Shown: one piece after another, positions 51,756 to 61,155 of the stretch | How the letters are laid out: each line of letters opens with the position of its first letter | Position numbering within the stretch: the first letter of the stretch is position 1 | Assembly: GCF_029338295.1 (NCBI RefSeq) | Contig: NZ_CP119792.1 | Location: forward strand, 248,001 to 312,000 | Direction: 5' to 3' | DNA: 64,000 nt | DNA from: Haladaptatus sp. QDMS2 | GTDB lineage: Archaea; Halobacteriota; Halobacteria; Halobacteriales; Halococcaceae | Notes under the pieces: generated by a model | The model's input: only the letters and a program-made list of their open reading frames with translations | Told to the model about the DNA's origin: nothing | The model's database searches: none | Translations under genes and position numbers: made by a program

Positions 51756-53210
51756 ATGGACCTACCCCCAACTCGAACGAGCGGTGCATTGCCCATCGGC
51801 TCGCCAGCGACGGCAGCCGAACGTATCAGCGACGATGCCACGCTCGTCTTGAGCGGGTTCGGCCGAGCCGGCTATCCGAAGGCCGTCCCACTGGCGCTCG
51901 CAGAGAGCGACCGGGACCTGTCGCTCACCATCGTCTCCGGCGGCAGCGTCGGCGACGAAGTCGATACCGCGCTGGTCGAAGCCGGCGCAATCGCGCGTCG
52001 GTTCCCCTATCAGGCAACCGCGAGTGCGCGGGCGGCGGTCAACGACGCGACCATCGCGTTCCACGACCGCCACATTTCTCGACTCGGCGACGAGGTGGCG
52101 CTCGGCCACTACGGCGACCCGGACGTTGCCATCGTGGAGGCAGTCGCCGTGGGCGAAGACTGGCTCATTCCGACGACGTCCGTGGGTCACACGCCGTCGT
52201 ACGTCCAGAGCGCGGAGAAGCTCATCGTCGAGGTGAACCACGCACAACCGCTCGCGCTCGCGGCACTCCACGACGTGTACCAGCGGGCGTTGCCACCACG
52301 GCGCGAACCAATTCCCTTGCGCGGGCCCGGCGACCGAATCGGGTCTGCGAAGGTATCGTTCGCGCCAGAGAAACTGGAACTGGTGGTGGAAACAGATCGG
52401 CCTGACAAACCCTACGAGTTTCGCGAACCGAACGGCGCAGACCGGCAGGTAGCAGCCAACCTCGCCGGGTTCCTGGCTTCGGAATTTGCCGAGAGTCCGC
52501 TGTACGAGGAGGCGGTCAATCTCCAGTTCGGCGTCGGCAGTCTCGGGAACGCGCTCATGGCGTCGTTCGAGGCATTCGACTTCGGCGACCGCGCCGTCGC
52601 CTACTACGGCGAGGTCATCCAGGACGGACTGCTCGACCTCATCGACGCCGGCACCCTCGACTCGGCGAGCGCCGCGTCGCTCGCGCTGTCCGCCGCGGGC
52701 CAGCAACGATTGTTCGAGGACATCGACCGGTACGCGGAGTCCGTCGTCGTGCGAAACGCGGACATCTCGAACAGTCCGGCGCTCATCGACCAGTTGGGCG
52801 TCATCGGCGTGAACAGCGCACTCGAGGTCGACATCTTCGGAAACGCGAACTCGACGCACATCGGAGGCACCCACATCGTCAACGGCATCGGCGGGAGTGG
52901 CGATTTCAGCCGCACGAGCACGCTGGCTGTCATCGCCCTCTCGTCGACCGCGAAGGACGGCGAAATTTCGCGAATCGTCCCGTTCGTCCCGCACGTAGAC
53001 CACACCGAACACGACATCTGCGTCGTGGTGACCGAACAGGGCGTCGCCGACCTTCGCGGCCTCTCTCCCAGAGAACGGGCGACAGCACTCATCGAGAACT
53101 GCGCCCACCCACGGTACGAAGAGGCACTCACTACCTACTTGCGGCGGGCCGAATCGAGCGGCGGGCACATCCCGCTCGATACGGCTGCCGCATTCGACTG
53201 GACCGACTGA
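51756..53210 (+). CDS. Acetyl-CoA hydrolase/CoA-transferase family protein
   Basis: A 484-residue family I CoA-transferase (acetyl-CoA hydrolase, succinyl-CoA:acetate or 4-hydroxybutyrate CoA-transferase type). The catalytic Glu is expected in YYGEVIQDGLLDLIDAGTL near residue 290, and the Gly-rich LQFGVGSLGNALMA segment precedes it. Other family parts are SGGSVGDEVDTAL, GNANSTHIGGTHIVNGIGGSGDF and VTEQGVADLRGLSPRERA. It activates an acid to its CoA ester for the neighbouring dehydrogenase and hydratase. The substrate is unknown. Confidence 0.88.
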   Translation: MDLPPTRTSGALPIGSPATAAERISDDATLVLSGFGRAGYPKAVPLALAESDRDLSLTIVSGGSVGDEVDTALVEAGAIARRFPYQATASARAAVNDATIAFHDRHISRLGDEVALGHYGDPDVAIVEAVAVGEDWLIPTTSVGHTPSYVQSAEKLIVEVNHAQPLALAALHDVYQRALPPRREPIPLRGPGDRIGSAKVSFAPEKLELVVETDRPDKPYEFREPNGADRQVAANLAGFLASEFAESPLYEEAVNLQFGVGSLGNALMASFEAFDFGDRAVAYYGEVIQDGLLDLIDAGTLDSASAASLALSAAGQQRLFEDIDRYAESVVVRNADISNSPALIDQLGVIGVNSALEVDIFGNANSTHIGGTHIVNGIGGSGDFSRTSTLAVIALSSTAKDGEISRIVPFVPHVDHTEHDICVVVTEQGVADLRGLSPRERATALIENCAHPRYEEALTTYLRRAESSGGHIPLDTAAAFDWTD

Positions 53211-53236
53211 GCGAGTCTGTCACGATGCAAATCTTC

Positions 53237-53242
53237 CTATAG
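53237..53242 (+). promoter_or_regulatory. TATA-like element for the MaoC gene
   Basis: CTATAG lies about 29 nt before the ATG at 53269. Confidence 0.45.
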
Positions 53243-53268
53243 GGCGAGGGCGTGTGTTGGAGTGACGC

Positions 53269-53826
53269 ATGACCGAAACTACCGACCGACGGCTGGTCGC
53301 CGGATGGGAAGGACGTTACTACGAAGATTTCACCGTCGGTGACATCTACAAACACCCATACGGCCGTACCGTCACTGAGACTGACAACGTCTGGTTCACG
53401 AACATCTCGATGAACCTGAACCCAATGCACTTCAACGAGGCGTACGCTGCCCAGACGGAGTTCGGCGAACGACTCGTAGACGGCACGTTCGTCATCGCGC
53501 TCGCCGTCGGGATGAGCGTCATCGACGTGTCGGCGAACGCGACGGCGAACCTCGGTTACGACGCCATCCGCCACCACGGACCCGTCTACCACGGCGACAC
53601 GCTGTTCGCAGAGAGCGAAGTGCTCGAAAAGCGCGAGAGCAGTTCCCGCGACCACGTCGGCATCGTCACGACCGAACTTCGCACCTACAACCAGGACGGC
53701 GACCTCGTCCTCTCGCTCGAACGCACGCCGATGGTGCTGAAACGCGAGTACGCGAAACCGTCGGCGGCGAAACCCACTGGCTGGCCTGAAGGCATCGGGA
53801 CTCAGTCGGAGGACCTCGACGACTGA
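53269..53826 (+). CDS. MaoC-family (hot-dog fold) hydratase
   Basis: A 185-residue MaoC-type enoyl-CoA hydratase. The fold entry DFTVGDIYKHPYGRTVTETDNV near residue 16 is followed by NMNPMHFNEAYAAQTEFGERLVDGTF, where the catalytic Asn/Asp-His pair of the hydratase motif lies (MHFNEAYA). It probably adds water to the enoyl-CoA made by the acyl-CoA dehydrogenase, like mesaconyl-CoA or crotonyl-CoA hydratases. It has its own TATA-like box but is in line with the CoA-transferase gene. Confidence 0.88.
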   Translation: MTETTDRRLVAGWEGRYYEDFTVGDIYKHPYGRTVTETDNVWFTNISMNLNPMHFNEAYAAQTEFGERLVDGTFVIALAVGMSVIDVSANATANLGYDAIRHHGPVYHGDTLFAESEVLEKRESSSRDHVGIVTTELRTYNQDGDLVLSLERTPMVLKREYAKPSAAKPTGWPEGIGTQSEDLDD

Positions 53827-53898
53827 GGGCGAACCATTTATCGTCTGAGAGTCGATTGTCACCGTACCGCACGGACCAGCCGTCCGTGAGTGACGCCA

Positions 53899-54636
53899 AT
53901 GAAAATCAAAGCCATCAACCCGAACACGACCCAGGAAATGACCGAGAACATCGGACGGGTCGCGGACCGATACACAGCCGACACGACGGAAATCGTGGCC
54001 GTTTCACCGGCACGGGGACCGGTTTCCATCGAATCCTACTACGACGACTACCTCGCGGTTCCGGGCCTCTTAGAAGAGATACTGAACGATCCAGACGAGG
54101 AGTTCGACGCCTTCATCGTCGCCTGCTGGGGCGACCCCGGCATCGAGGCCTGTCGCGAGGTAACCGAGAAACCGGTGGTCGGCATCGCCGAAGCCTCGAT
54201 GTACGTCGCGAACATGCTCGGCGCGAAATTTTCCGTCGCCACCATCCTCCCGCGCGCGAAACACTTCATCGAGGCCGCGGTCATCAAAACCGGCCTCCAG
54301 TCGCAGTGCGCCTCGGTGCGCTGTACCGACCTCACTGTCATCGAGACGGAGACGGCGCGGGAGGCGACGGTAGAGGGACTCCTCGAAGTGAGTTGGCAGG
54401 CCATCGAAGAAGACGGCGCGGAGGTCATCTGCCTCGGGTGTGCGGGCATGGGCGGCCTCGACGAGGCACTCGAAGCCGAACTGCCGGTTCCCGTCATCGA
54501 CAGCGTCGGCGCGGCCGCCGTCCTCGCAGAGTCGCTGGTCTCGCTCGGGAAGTCAACGAGCAAGATTATGACGTTCAAGCCCCCCGAGGCGAAGGAAATC
54601 AAGGGATACGGCGACCTGTACCAGCACACTGACTGA
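53899..54636 (+). CDS. Aspartate/glutamate/hydantoin racemase-family protein
   Basis: A 245-residue racemase fold protein with INPNTTQEMTENIGR near residue 7 (family signature) and the two Cys expected for cofactor-independent proton transfer, in FIVACWGDPGIEA near residue 75 and VICLGCAGMGGLDEAL near residue 180. The likeness is best to hydantoin racemases and related arylmalonate decarboxylase-fold proteins. HyuB and HyuA genes follow on the same strand, so the substrate is probably a hydantoin or other cyclic amide. ATG at 53899 is chosen over a GTG nine bases upstream. Confidence 0.87.
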   Translation: MKIKAINPNTTQEMTENIGRVADRYTADTTEIVAVSPARGPVSIESYYDDYLAVPGLLEEILNDPDEEFDAFIVACWGDPGIEACREVTEKPVVGIAEASMYVANMLGAKFSVATILPRAKHFIEAAVIKTGLQSQCASVRCTDLTVIETETAREATVEGLLEVSWQAIEEDGAEVICLGCAGMGGLDEALEAELPVPVIDSVGAAAVLAESLVSLGKSTSKIMTFKPPEAKEIKGYGDLYQHTD

Positions 54637-54686
54637 ACGTCAGCGTGCGGGAGTGTCTCGATTTCGGGGCCAACCCTCCGCTACAC

Positions 54687-54694
54687 CTATTTAG
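54687..54694 (+). promoter_or_regulatory. TATA-like element for the HyuB gene
   Basis: CTATTTAG lies about 26 nt before the GTG at 54716, supporting that start over the GTG at 54695, which it would overlap. Confidence 0.5.
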
Positions 54695-54715
54695 GTGGTA
54701 TGCGAGTCAGTAACT

Positions 54716-56482
54716 GTGACACGAAGAGAGATAGACCCGATTACCCTCTCGGTTGTCCAGGGGGCACTCGAGACGGCGCAACGGGAGATGACGACGACGA
54801 TGATGCACACCGCCCGGTCGAGTGTGCTCAACATCGCCCGGGATTACTCGAACGCGCTGTTCGACGCTGAGGGCCAGATGCTCATCCAGGGCCAGGACAT
54901 CCCGATTCACCTCGGCAGTTTGATGCCGGCGACCAAGGCCATCATCGAACGGTTCAAAGACGACGTCGAACCCGGCGACGTGATGTACCACAACGACCCG
55001 GCGCACAAGGGCAGTCACATCCTCGACTGCTGTATGTACAAGCCGGTGTTCGTCGACGACGAACTCATGTACTGGACCGTCTCGAAGGGTCACGTGACCG
55101 ACATCGGCGGCCCCGTCCCGAGCGGTTACAACCCCGAGGCGACCGAGATTTACGCGGAAGGCCTTCGCATCCCACCCATCAAACTCTGGGAGGCTGGCGA
55201 ACTCAGAACCGACGTGCGCGACCTGTTGCTCGCGAACGTTCGTTCAGCCGAGGACTGGAAGGGCGACCTGAACGCCCAACTCGGCGCGGTTCAGATTGGT
55301 GAGCGACACCTCGTCCAACTCGTCGAACGCTACGGTGCGGACACCGTAAACGCCTGCTTCGACCAATTGTTAGACCGTGCAGAAGAACAGATGCGCGAGG
55401 AAATCGAGACGATTCCAGACGGCACGTATACCGGGACGGTGCCGCTCGAAGATTCCGGCCACGGCCTCGGGGAAATCGACATCACGGCCCACGTGACCAT
55501 CGACGGCGACGAGGCACACGTCGAACTCGAATCCCCCGAGCAGTTGCCCTACTACATCAACTCCTACGAGGCAAACTCGGTAAGCGGTATCTACCTCGGG
55601 TTCATGATGTTCATGCAACTCGACCCGCCGTACAACGAGGGGCTCTACCGACCCATCTCGGCGGACGTGGGCGAACCCGGCACGATGACGAACGCGACGT
55701 CACCGGCCCCGCACGTAAACTGCACGACGACGCCGAGCGAGACGATTACGGACGCGGTTCGGACGGCGCTCGAACACGCGGTTCCAGAACGCGCTGTCGC
55801 GTCCTGGGGTCACACGAGTGGCGTGAACATCGCCGGAACGAAACCCGACACCGGGGCCGCCTATACGACCATGGTGCTCGCCTCCATCATCAGTGGTGCC
55901 GGTGCCTCGAACGACGACGACGGCTGGCACTCGCGCGGGCCGCTTTGTTGCTTCGGCGCGCTGTCGAGTGGCGACGTCGAAATCATGGAGCACATGTACC
56001 CGTTCATCCTCCACCAGTACGCGCTGCGCCCCGACAGCGGCGGAGCGGGCCACCACCGCGGCGGCTGTGGCACGATCTGGGAGGTCGAACCGCGTGACCA
56101 CCAGATGCAGGTCATCATGTGGGGCGAAGGGCGCAAGAACGAGACGCCGAACGCGCTCGGGTCGTACAACACGCTCACCGAACCGAAACTCGGTCGCGTC
56201 GAACACGAGACGGCGGACGGAACCGTGACCGAGTACCGCGAGAACACCATCATCGAGGTGGCCCCCGGCGAGCGGGCGCGGAACTACAACCCCGGGGGCG
56301 GCGGCGTCGGTGACCCGATGACCCGCCCAATCGAACTGGTCGAAGCAGACCTCAAAAACGGCATCGTCACCGCAGAAGGGGCGACGACGGAGTACGGTGT
56401 CGTGGTGAACGAAGACGGAACCGTGGACGTGACACAGACGACACAGCGCCGCGAAGCCGCGGCCAACGGAGGGGCGAACTGA
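54716..56482 (+). CDS. hyuB: Hydantoinase B/oxoprolinase-family subunit (HyuB)
   Basis: A 588-residue HyuB-type subunit of ATP-dependent amide or ring-opening enzymes (N-methylhydantoinase, 5-oxoprolinase, acetone carboxylase). It has DPITLSVVQGALETAQREMTTTM near residue 6, the GQDIPIHLGSLMPATKAI segment, the metal-region MYHNDPAHKGSHILD, VKGH-type SKGHVTDIGG, and RPDSGGAGHHRGGCGTIWEVEP followed by NPGGGGVGDP near the end. The order HyuB-HyuA is conserved; the HyuA gene starts in its stop codon. The GTG at 54716 is the likeliest start. Confidence 0.92.
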   Translation: MTRREIDPITLSVVQGALETAQREMTTTMMHTARSSVLNIARDYSNALFDAEGQMLIQGQDIPIHLGSLMPATKAIIERFKDDVEPGDVMYHNDPAHKGSHILDCCMYKPVFVDDELMYWTVSKGHVTDIGGPVPSGYNPEATEIYAEGLRIPPIKLWEAGELRTDVRDLLLANVRSAEDWKGDLNAQLGAVQIGERHLVQLVERYGADTVNACFDQLLDRAEEQMREEIETIPDGTYTGTVPLEDSGHGLGEIDITAHVTIDGDEAHVELESPEQLPYYINSYEANSVSGIYLGFMMFMQLDPPYNEGLYRPISADVGEPGTMTNATSPAPHVNCTTTPSETITDAVRTALEHAVPERAVASWGHTSGVNIAGTKPDTGAAYTTMVLASIISGAGASNDDDGWHSRGPLCCFGALSSGDVEIMEHMYPFILHQYALRPDSGGAGHHRGGCGTIWEVEPRDHQMQVIMWGEGRKNETPNALGSYNTLTEPKLGRVEHETADGTVTEYRENTIIEVAPGERARNYNPGGGGVGDPMTRPIELVEADLKNGIVTAEGATTEYGVVVNEDGTVDVTQTTQRREAAANGGAN

Positions 56483-58545
56483 TGTACCGACTCGGCATCG
56501 ACAGCGGCGGAACGTTCACCGACTTCGTCCTCGCGGGCGACGGCACGCTGAACGTCTACAAGACGCCCTCGACCCCAGACGACCCCTCGCAGGCGGTAGT
56601 CGATGGCCTCGAACTCATCGCCGCGGACCACGACACCAGCGTCTCCGGCCTGCTCGAATCTATCAACATCATCATCCACGGGACGACCGTCGCCACGAAC
56701 GCGCTCATCGAACACACCGGCGCGAAGACGGGCCTCATCTGCACGGCGGGCCACGAGGACTCCCTCGAAATCCGGCTCGGCCACAAGGAGGACGGCCACC
56801 GCTACGACGCCTCCTACCCGATGGCGGAGATGCTCGTCCCCCGCCACCTCCGGATGCCCGTCCGCGGGCGCATCCTCTCGGGTGGCGAAGAACACGAACC
56901 GCTGAACGAGGAGGACGTGTACGCCGCCGTCGAACGCTTCCGCGAGGAAGACGTAGACGCCGTCGCCGTCTCGCTCGTCTGGTCGTTCGAGAACCCGGCC
57001 CACGAGGAGCGAGTCCGAGAGATTCTGGAAGCAGAACTGCCAGACGTCTACACCTCCGTCTCCGTGGACGTACTCCCGCAGATTCGCGAGTACACCCGGA
57101 CGAGCACCACCGTCGTGAACGCCTACGTGAAGCCGACGCTCGACCAGTACGTCGCCCGCGTGGACGACTACCTGGAGGAGAACGGCTTTACCGGGCAGAT
57201 TCGCTACATCCAGGCCAACGGCGGCATCGCCAGCAGCGAACTGCTCCGCGAGCGCCCGGCCTACGCCATCAACTCCGGGCCAGCGGGCGGGCCGGCAGCA
57301 GGACTCCACCTCGGCCAGCAGTTTGGCTCCAGCGACGTCATTACCATCGACATGGGCGGGACGAGTTTCGACGTGAGCCTCACGAAAGACGGCGCGACGG
57401 AGATTCGCAAGGACTTCGACCTCATGCGCTATCGCATGGGTTTGCCCATGTTGCAAGTCGAGACCATCGGCGCGGGTGGCGGGTCCATCGCTGCGTTGAA
57501 CCGCGGCGTCCTCGAAGTCGGCCCCGAAAGCGCCGGCGCAGAACCCGGCCCGGCCTGCTACGACCGCGGCGGGACGAAACCGACCGTCACGGACGCACTG
57601 GTCGTCCTCGGCTACCTCAACCAGGAGGAACTGCTCGGCGGACGCATGCAAATCGACGCCGAGGCGTCGCGCCGCGCCATCGAGACGAACATCGCCGCAG
57701 ATTCGCAGTTGGACGTGGAGACGGCCGCCGCGGGCATCCTCGAAATCGTGAACAAGCGCATGGTCGCCGGCATCCGGCAGGTGAGCATCGAGAAGGGTCA
57801 CGACCCGCGTGACTTCACGATGGTGTGTGGCGGCGGGGCCGGCCCCGCCCACGCGACTGGGCTCGCGGACGAACTCGGCATCCGGCGCGTGCTCGTTCCG
57901 AAGACGGCGAGCGTGCTCTGTGCCTACGGTGAGGTCGTCTCGAACTACCGGCACAACCACCTCGCGTCGTATCCCTCGGCTATCGGGGACATCGACGCCG
58001 CAGACCTTGAGGCGCAGTTCGCCGCCCTCGAAGCCGATGCGACCGACCAGTTGCTCGCAGAGGGTATCGACGAAGAAGACATTCGCTTAGAGCGCGTCTT
58101 CGAGATGCGCTATCAGAATCAGATCAAGGAGTGTGAGGTGTCGATGCCGGCCGAGGAGATAACCGACGAGTGGCTCGCCACGCTCCGCGACGCCTTCGAC
58201 CGTCGCCACGAGGAACTCTACACCTACGCCGAACCCGAAACGCCGGTCGACCTCATCAACATCGAGAGCGTCGCCCACGGTCGGGTCACTCCCCCGGACA
58301 TCACCGGCGATATGCCCGAGGGGACCGACCTCGCGGCGGCACAGGAAGGAACTCGCGAGGCGCTGTTCGAGGAAGAGACGGCCGCAAGTTCGGTGCCCGT
58401 CTACGACGGCGAGCGAATCCCCGTGAACGCGAGCGTCGAGGGGCCGGCCATCATCGAGGAACCGACCACGACCATCGTGGTAAATCCTGCGTGGACCGCA
58501 CGACTCGACGAGTCCGGAGTCTACGAACTGACGAAGGCAGACTAA
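56482..58545 (+). CDS. hyuA: Hydantoinase A/oxoprolinase-family subunit (HyuA)
   Basis: A 687-residue ATP-using subunit. The actin-like ATPase N-terminus has LGIDSGGTFTDFVLAGDG, then IHGTTVATNALIEHTGAKTGLI and YDASYPMAEMLVPRHL. Further features are NSGPAGGPAAGLHLG, ITIDMGGTSFDVSLTKDG, VETIGAGGGSIAAL, GPESAGAEPGPACYDRGGTKPTVTDAL and the C-terminal MVCGGGAGPAHATGLADELG. It phosphorylates or activates the ring substrate for the HyuB subunit. ATG and the previous stop overlap by one base (TGATG), so the pair is co-translated. Confidence 0.93.
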   Translation: MYRLGIDSGGTFTDFVLAGDGTLNVYKTPSTPDDPSQAVVDGLELIAADHDTSVSGLLESINIIIHGTTVATNALIEHTGAKTGLICTAGHEDSLEIRLGHKEDGHRYDASYPMAEMLVPRHLRMPVRGRILSGGEEHEPLNEEDVYAAVERFREEDVDAVAVSLVWSFENPAHEERVREILEAELPDVYTSVSVDVLPQIREYTRTSTTVVNAYVKPTLDQYVARVDDYLEENGFTGQIRYIQANGGIASSELLRERPAYAINSGPAGGPAAGLHLGQQFGSSDVITIDMGGTSFDVSLTKDGATEIRKDFDLMRYRMGLPMLQVETIGAGGGSIAALNRGVLEVGPESAGAEPGPACYDRGGTKPTVTDALVVLGYLNQEELLGGRMQIDAEASRRAIETNIAADSQLDVETAAAGILEIVNKRMVAGIRQVSIEKGHDPRDFTMVCGGGAGPAHATGLADELGIRRVLVPKTASVLCAYGEVVSNYRHNHLASYPSAIGDIDAADLEAQFAALEADATDQLLAEGIDEEDIRLERVFEMRYQNQIKECEVSMPAEEITDEWLATLRDAFDRRHEELYTYAEPETPVDLINIESVAHGRVTPPDITGDMPEGTDLAAAQEGTREALFEEETAASSVPVYDGERIPVNASVEGPAIIEEPTTTIVVNPAWTARLDESGVYELTKAD

Positions 58546-58568
58546 AGCGGTCGCTCGACGGGCGAGCA

Positions 58569-58581
58569 TTTTTTCGAAAAA
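58569..58581. terminator. Bidirectional terminator between HyuA and the permease gene
   Basis: TTTTTTCGAAAAA is nearly a perfect palindrome and gives an oligo-T tail to both converging transcripts. Confidence 0.5.
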
Positions 58582-58590
58582 GAAAGCAGC

Positions 58591-59502
58591 TCAGTTTTGC
58601 GCGATGTCCGTGATGTCCACGTAGCGCGTGAGCAGGTAGACGATACTGAAGATGATGATGAGCAGCGTGATAGAGAGCGCCGCTGCGTCGGGGTAGTTGA
58701 GCCCGTTGTTCACCGAGAGGTAGATGAGCGTCGTAATCGTTCCCGTCCCGCCCGAGAGGAACTGGGGCACGGTGAAGTCACCGATGGAGAGGACGAACAC
58801 GAAGATGACGCCGATGATGACGCCCGGCATCGAAAGCGGCAGCGTGACGTGGCGGAACGTGTCGAGCGGGTTGCCACGCAGCGTTTCCGAGGCGTCGAGC
58901 AGGTCCTCGTCGATTTGCGCCAGCGAGATGTAGATTGGCGAGGCCATGAACACGACGAACGCTGCGATGTAGCCCACCGTCTGTGAGAACGGCGAGAACA
59001 GCAGGAACCCAAGCGGTGCGTCGATGAGGCCCCACGAGATGAGGAGTTTGTTCACGACGCCAGTCCGGCCGAGAATCGGGTACCAGCCGATGGTGCGGAT
59101 GACCGCAGAGGTCCAGAACGGGATGACGAGGAACAGCAACAGCAATATGCCGCCGTTCTGGCTCATGTAGAACCGCATGTAGTAGGCGAGCGGGTAGCCG
59201 ACGACGAGCGTGAGCACCGTGACCACGACGCCGATGAGGAGCGAACTCGCGAACACGCTGTAAATCGTGGGCTGGAACACAGCCTCCCACGCCGCGAGCG
59301 TGAACGTGAACTCGACGTTGAAGCTCGTGTAGGTGAGGAAGCTGTAGTAGAGGATGACCACGAGCGGTGCGAGCAAGAACAGCGCAAACCAGAGAATGGT
59401 CGGCCCGACCAGCAACTGGATTTCGCCGATGCCATTGTGCCGAATCCGCTGGGGGAGGCTTTGCTCCTGGCTGACAACTGTGTCTGATGTTTCCGAACTC
59501 AT
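58591..59502 (-). CDS. ABC permease, PotB type
   Basis: A 303-residue permease of the polyamine/opine/organic-compound class. Six membrane segments are predicted, the first near residue 31 (LVGPTILWFALFLLAPLVVIL). The EAA loop is DASETLRGNPLDTFRHVTLPLSMPG. It follows the solute-binding protein gene on the minus strand and is the likely partner of the PotC-type permease encoded at 62362. GATAA-CGC-TTATC at 59511-59523, just before the start, could be a control site. Confidence 0.9.
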   Translation of the reverse strand: MSSETSDTVVSQEQSLPQRIRHNGIGEIQLLVGPTILWFALFLLAPLVVILYYSFLTYTSFNVEFTFTLAAWEAVFQPTIYSVFASSLLIGVVVTVLTLVVGYPLAYYMRFYMSQNGGILLLLFLVIPFWTSAVIRTIGWYPILGRTGVVNKLLISWGLIDAPLGFLLFSPFSQTVGYIAAFVVFMASPIYISLAQIDEDLLDASETLRGNPLDTFRHVTLPLSMPGVIIGVIFVFVLSIGDFTVPQFLSGGTGTITTLIYLSVNNGLNYPDAAALSITLLIIIFSIVYLLTRYVDITDIAQN

Positions 59503-59510
59503 TGGTTGAC

Positions 59511-59523
59511 GATAACGCTTATC
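59511..59523. promoter_or_regulatory. Palindrome before the PotB-type permease gene
   Basis: GATAA and TTATC flank CGC, nine bases ahead of the permease start, between it and the binding-protein gene. It may act as an operator or processing site. Confidence 0.35.
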
Positions 59524-59573
59524 ATGAATGTAGGTTTCGGTTGGTCGTGAAAACGAAAGGGTCGTCGTGCGCT

Positions 59574-60965
59574 CTACGCGCTCGTGAACTCCTTCCAGCG
59601 TTCTAACATGTAGTCTGCGTTGCTCGGCCAGATCTGGAAGAAGCCAATCCGGTCGATGCGTTCTTCCACGGGACCACTGTTACGAACCTGTCCGTCCGAG
59701 GCGGGCGAGCCCTCCTCCATCGACCACTCGTACTGCTGTGGGTCGAACAGGCCGGGTTCGTCCACGGACTGGTAGGTCGCCTTACCTTCGTATGCCCAGT
59801 CGTAGTACTCTGGACCCATGCCCTCCCCGGAGTCGTCGGAGCCGTCGCGGACGAGTTCCTTGTTCGGGTAGTGGGGCACGGAGTAGCCCCATCCCTGGAT
59901 GAAGCCGGGGAACCACGCGCCGTAGTGGACGTCGTTGATGAGCTGGTGGACCTCGTCTACGTTGTTGCGGTCGGACGCACCGGGGTTGAGCGGTGCGATA
60001 CCACCGAACCAGTAGCGGTAGCCCTGGATACCGTCTTCCATCGTCGCGTAGGTACACGGCGTCCCGGCGCGGCGAACGTCCAGACAGGCTGGCTGCCAGA
60101 TGTCGCCGATGATGGCTTCCTCACTGGACATGAGGTTCACGGAGTTACCGTACGCCACCCACGTAGAGCGGAACTGGCCGGACTGCTTTTGCTTGATGAG
60201 GAAGTCCACGGCCGCGTCGAGTTGGTCCTCGGATGGGTTGTTCAGGTCGCCCACCTCGCCCTCGATCATGTCGTTGTCCATGAGGTGCATCAGCGCCTCG
60301 GGGATGCTGATGGCAGAGGTCGCGCCCATCGCGACCTTCCCCTTGTACTGTTCGTCGAACAGCGCGCTCCACTTCGAGACGGAACTCTCGTCGACGAATT
60401 TCGGGTTGAGCCCGATCGCGTCGAAGTTGTACACGTGCGGCGGGAAGCGGAGTTCGGTCTTCTCGTCGTCAGCCCACAGTTCGTCGAGCATCGTGTCGGT
60501 CTGTGCGCCAAGATAGCTAACGCGCTCTCCGGGGTTCGTGAACAGTTCCGTAATCTTCTCTTCGTCCCATTTGTCGAGGGCGTCCTTCGGAACGGACAGA
60601 CTCGCGTCGTTGTCCTTCGTGAGTGCGCCGGCACCCGACGAGTCGATGGAAAAGGCGTCGAAGTTGGCCCGGTCACCGCTCAGCAGTTTCTGCTGGGTGG
60701 TGGGGATGTCCGCCGTCGTCGTTTCGACGTCGATGCCCGTCATCTCCGTATATTTCTGTGCCTGCCCGTCCCGCACGGCCCAGGCCGGTCCCATCCACTT
60801 GAGTGGGCGAGAGCCGTCGTCGGTGGAACCGCCGCCGCCGCCACCGCCGTTGCCGTCGCCATTTCCATCGCCGCCAGTGCCACCAGTGCACCCGGCGAGT
60901 GCGAGTGCTCCTGAGACTGCGCCAGCGCGAACCATGAAGTTGCGCCTATTGATACCACTTGGCAT
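59574..60965 (-). CDS. Extracellular solute-binding lipoprotein (PotD-like)
   Basis: A 463-residue binding protein exported by the Tat pathway: INRRNFMVRAGAVSG followed by the lipobox ALAGC near residue 26, and a Gly-rich spacer. The mature part has the two-lobe form of the spermidine/putrescine and iron-type binding proteins (family 1/8). It captures a substrate outside the cell for the PotB/PotC-type permeases. The ligand is unknown; the neighbouring HyuAB and racemase genes suggest an amide-containing compound. ATG at 60965 is chosen because the Tat motif follows directly. Confidence 0.9.
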   Translation of the reverse strand: MPSGINRRNFMVRAGAVSGALALAGCTGGTGGDGNGDGNGGGGGGGSTDDGSRPLKWMGPAWAVRDGQAQKYTEMTGIDVETTTADIPTTQQKLLSGDRANFDAFSIDSSGAGALTKDNDASLSVPKDALDKWDEEKITELFTNPGERVSYLGAQTDTMLDELWADDEKTELRFPPHVYNFDAIGLNPKFVDESSVSKWSALFDEQYKGKVAMGATSAISIPEALMHLMDNDMIEGEVGDLNNPSEDQLDAAVDFLIKQKQSGQFRSTWVAYGNSVNLMSSEEAIIGDIWQPACLDVRRAGTPCTYATMEDGIQGYRYWFGGIAPLNPGASDRNNVDEVHQLINDVHYGAWFPGFIQGWGYSVPHYPNKELVRDGSDDSGEGMGPEYYDWAYEGKATYQSVDEPGLFDPQQYEWSMEEGSPASDGQVRNSGPVEERIDRIGFFQIWPSNADYMLERWKEFTSA

Positions 60966-61155
60966 TGTTTGTGAGTGGTCAGCCTGAGTACTTATAGATT
61001 CACATATATACACTGAGATTGGCTTGCACCAAACGTTTTTTCGGATTTCTGACTTATTTTGTCACCGTCTCGACGCATCTGCCAGCCGCCGTGATACTGG
61101 TCAGCCGGAGGTCTCGCGCCGATAACGCTATTCCAGTCGGGATGAATGGGTTGGT

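Noticed and set aside
51762-53168. A 468-codon minus-strand frame opposite the CoA-transferase
   Set aside because: Same kind of shadow frame; no recognisable domain.
56284-57960. A 558-codon minus-strand frame opposite HyuB/HyuA
   Set aside because: Shadow frame of well-supported genes; low-complexity Val/Asp/Arg composition.
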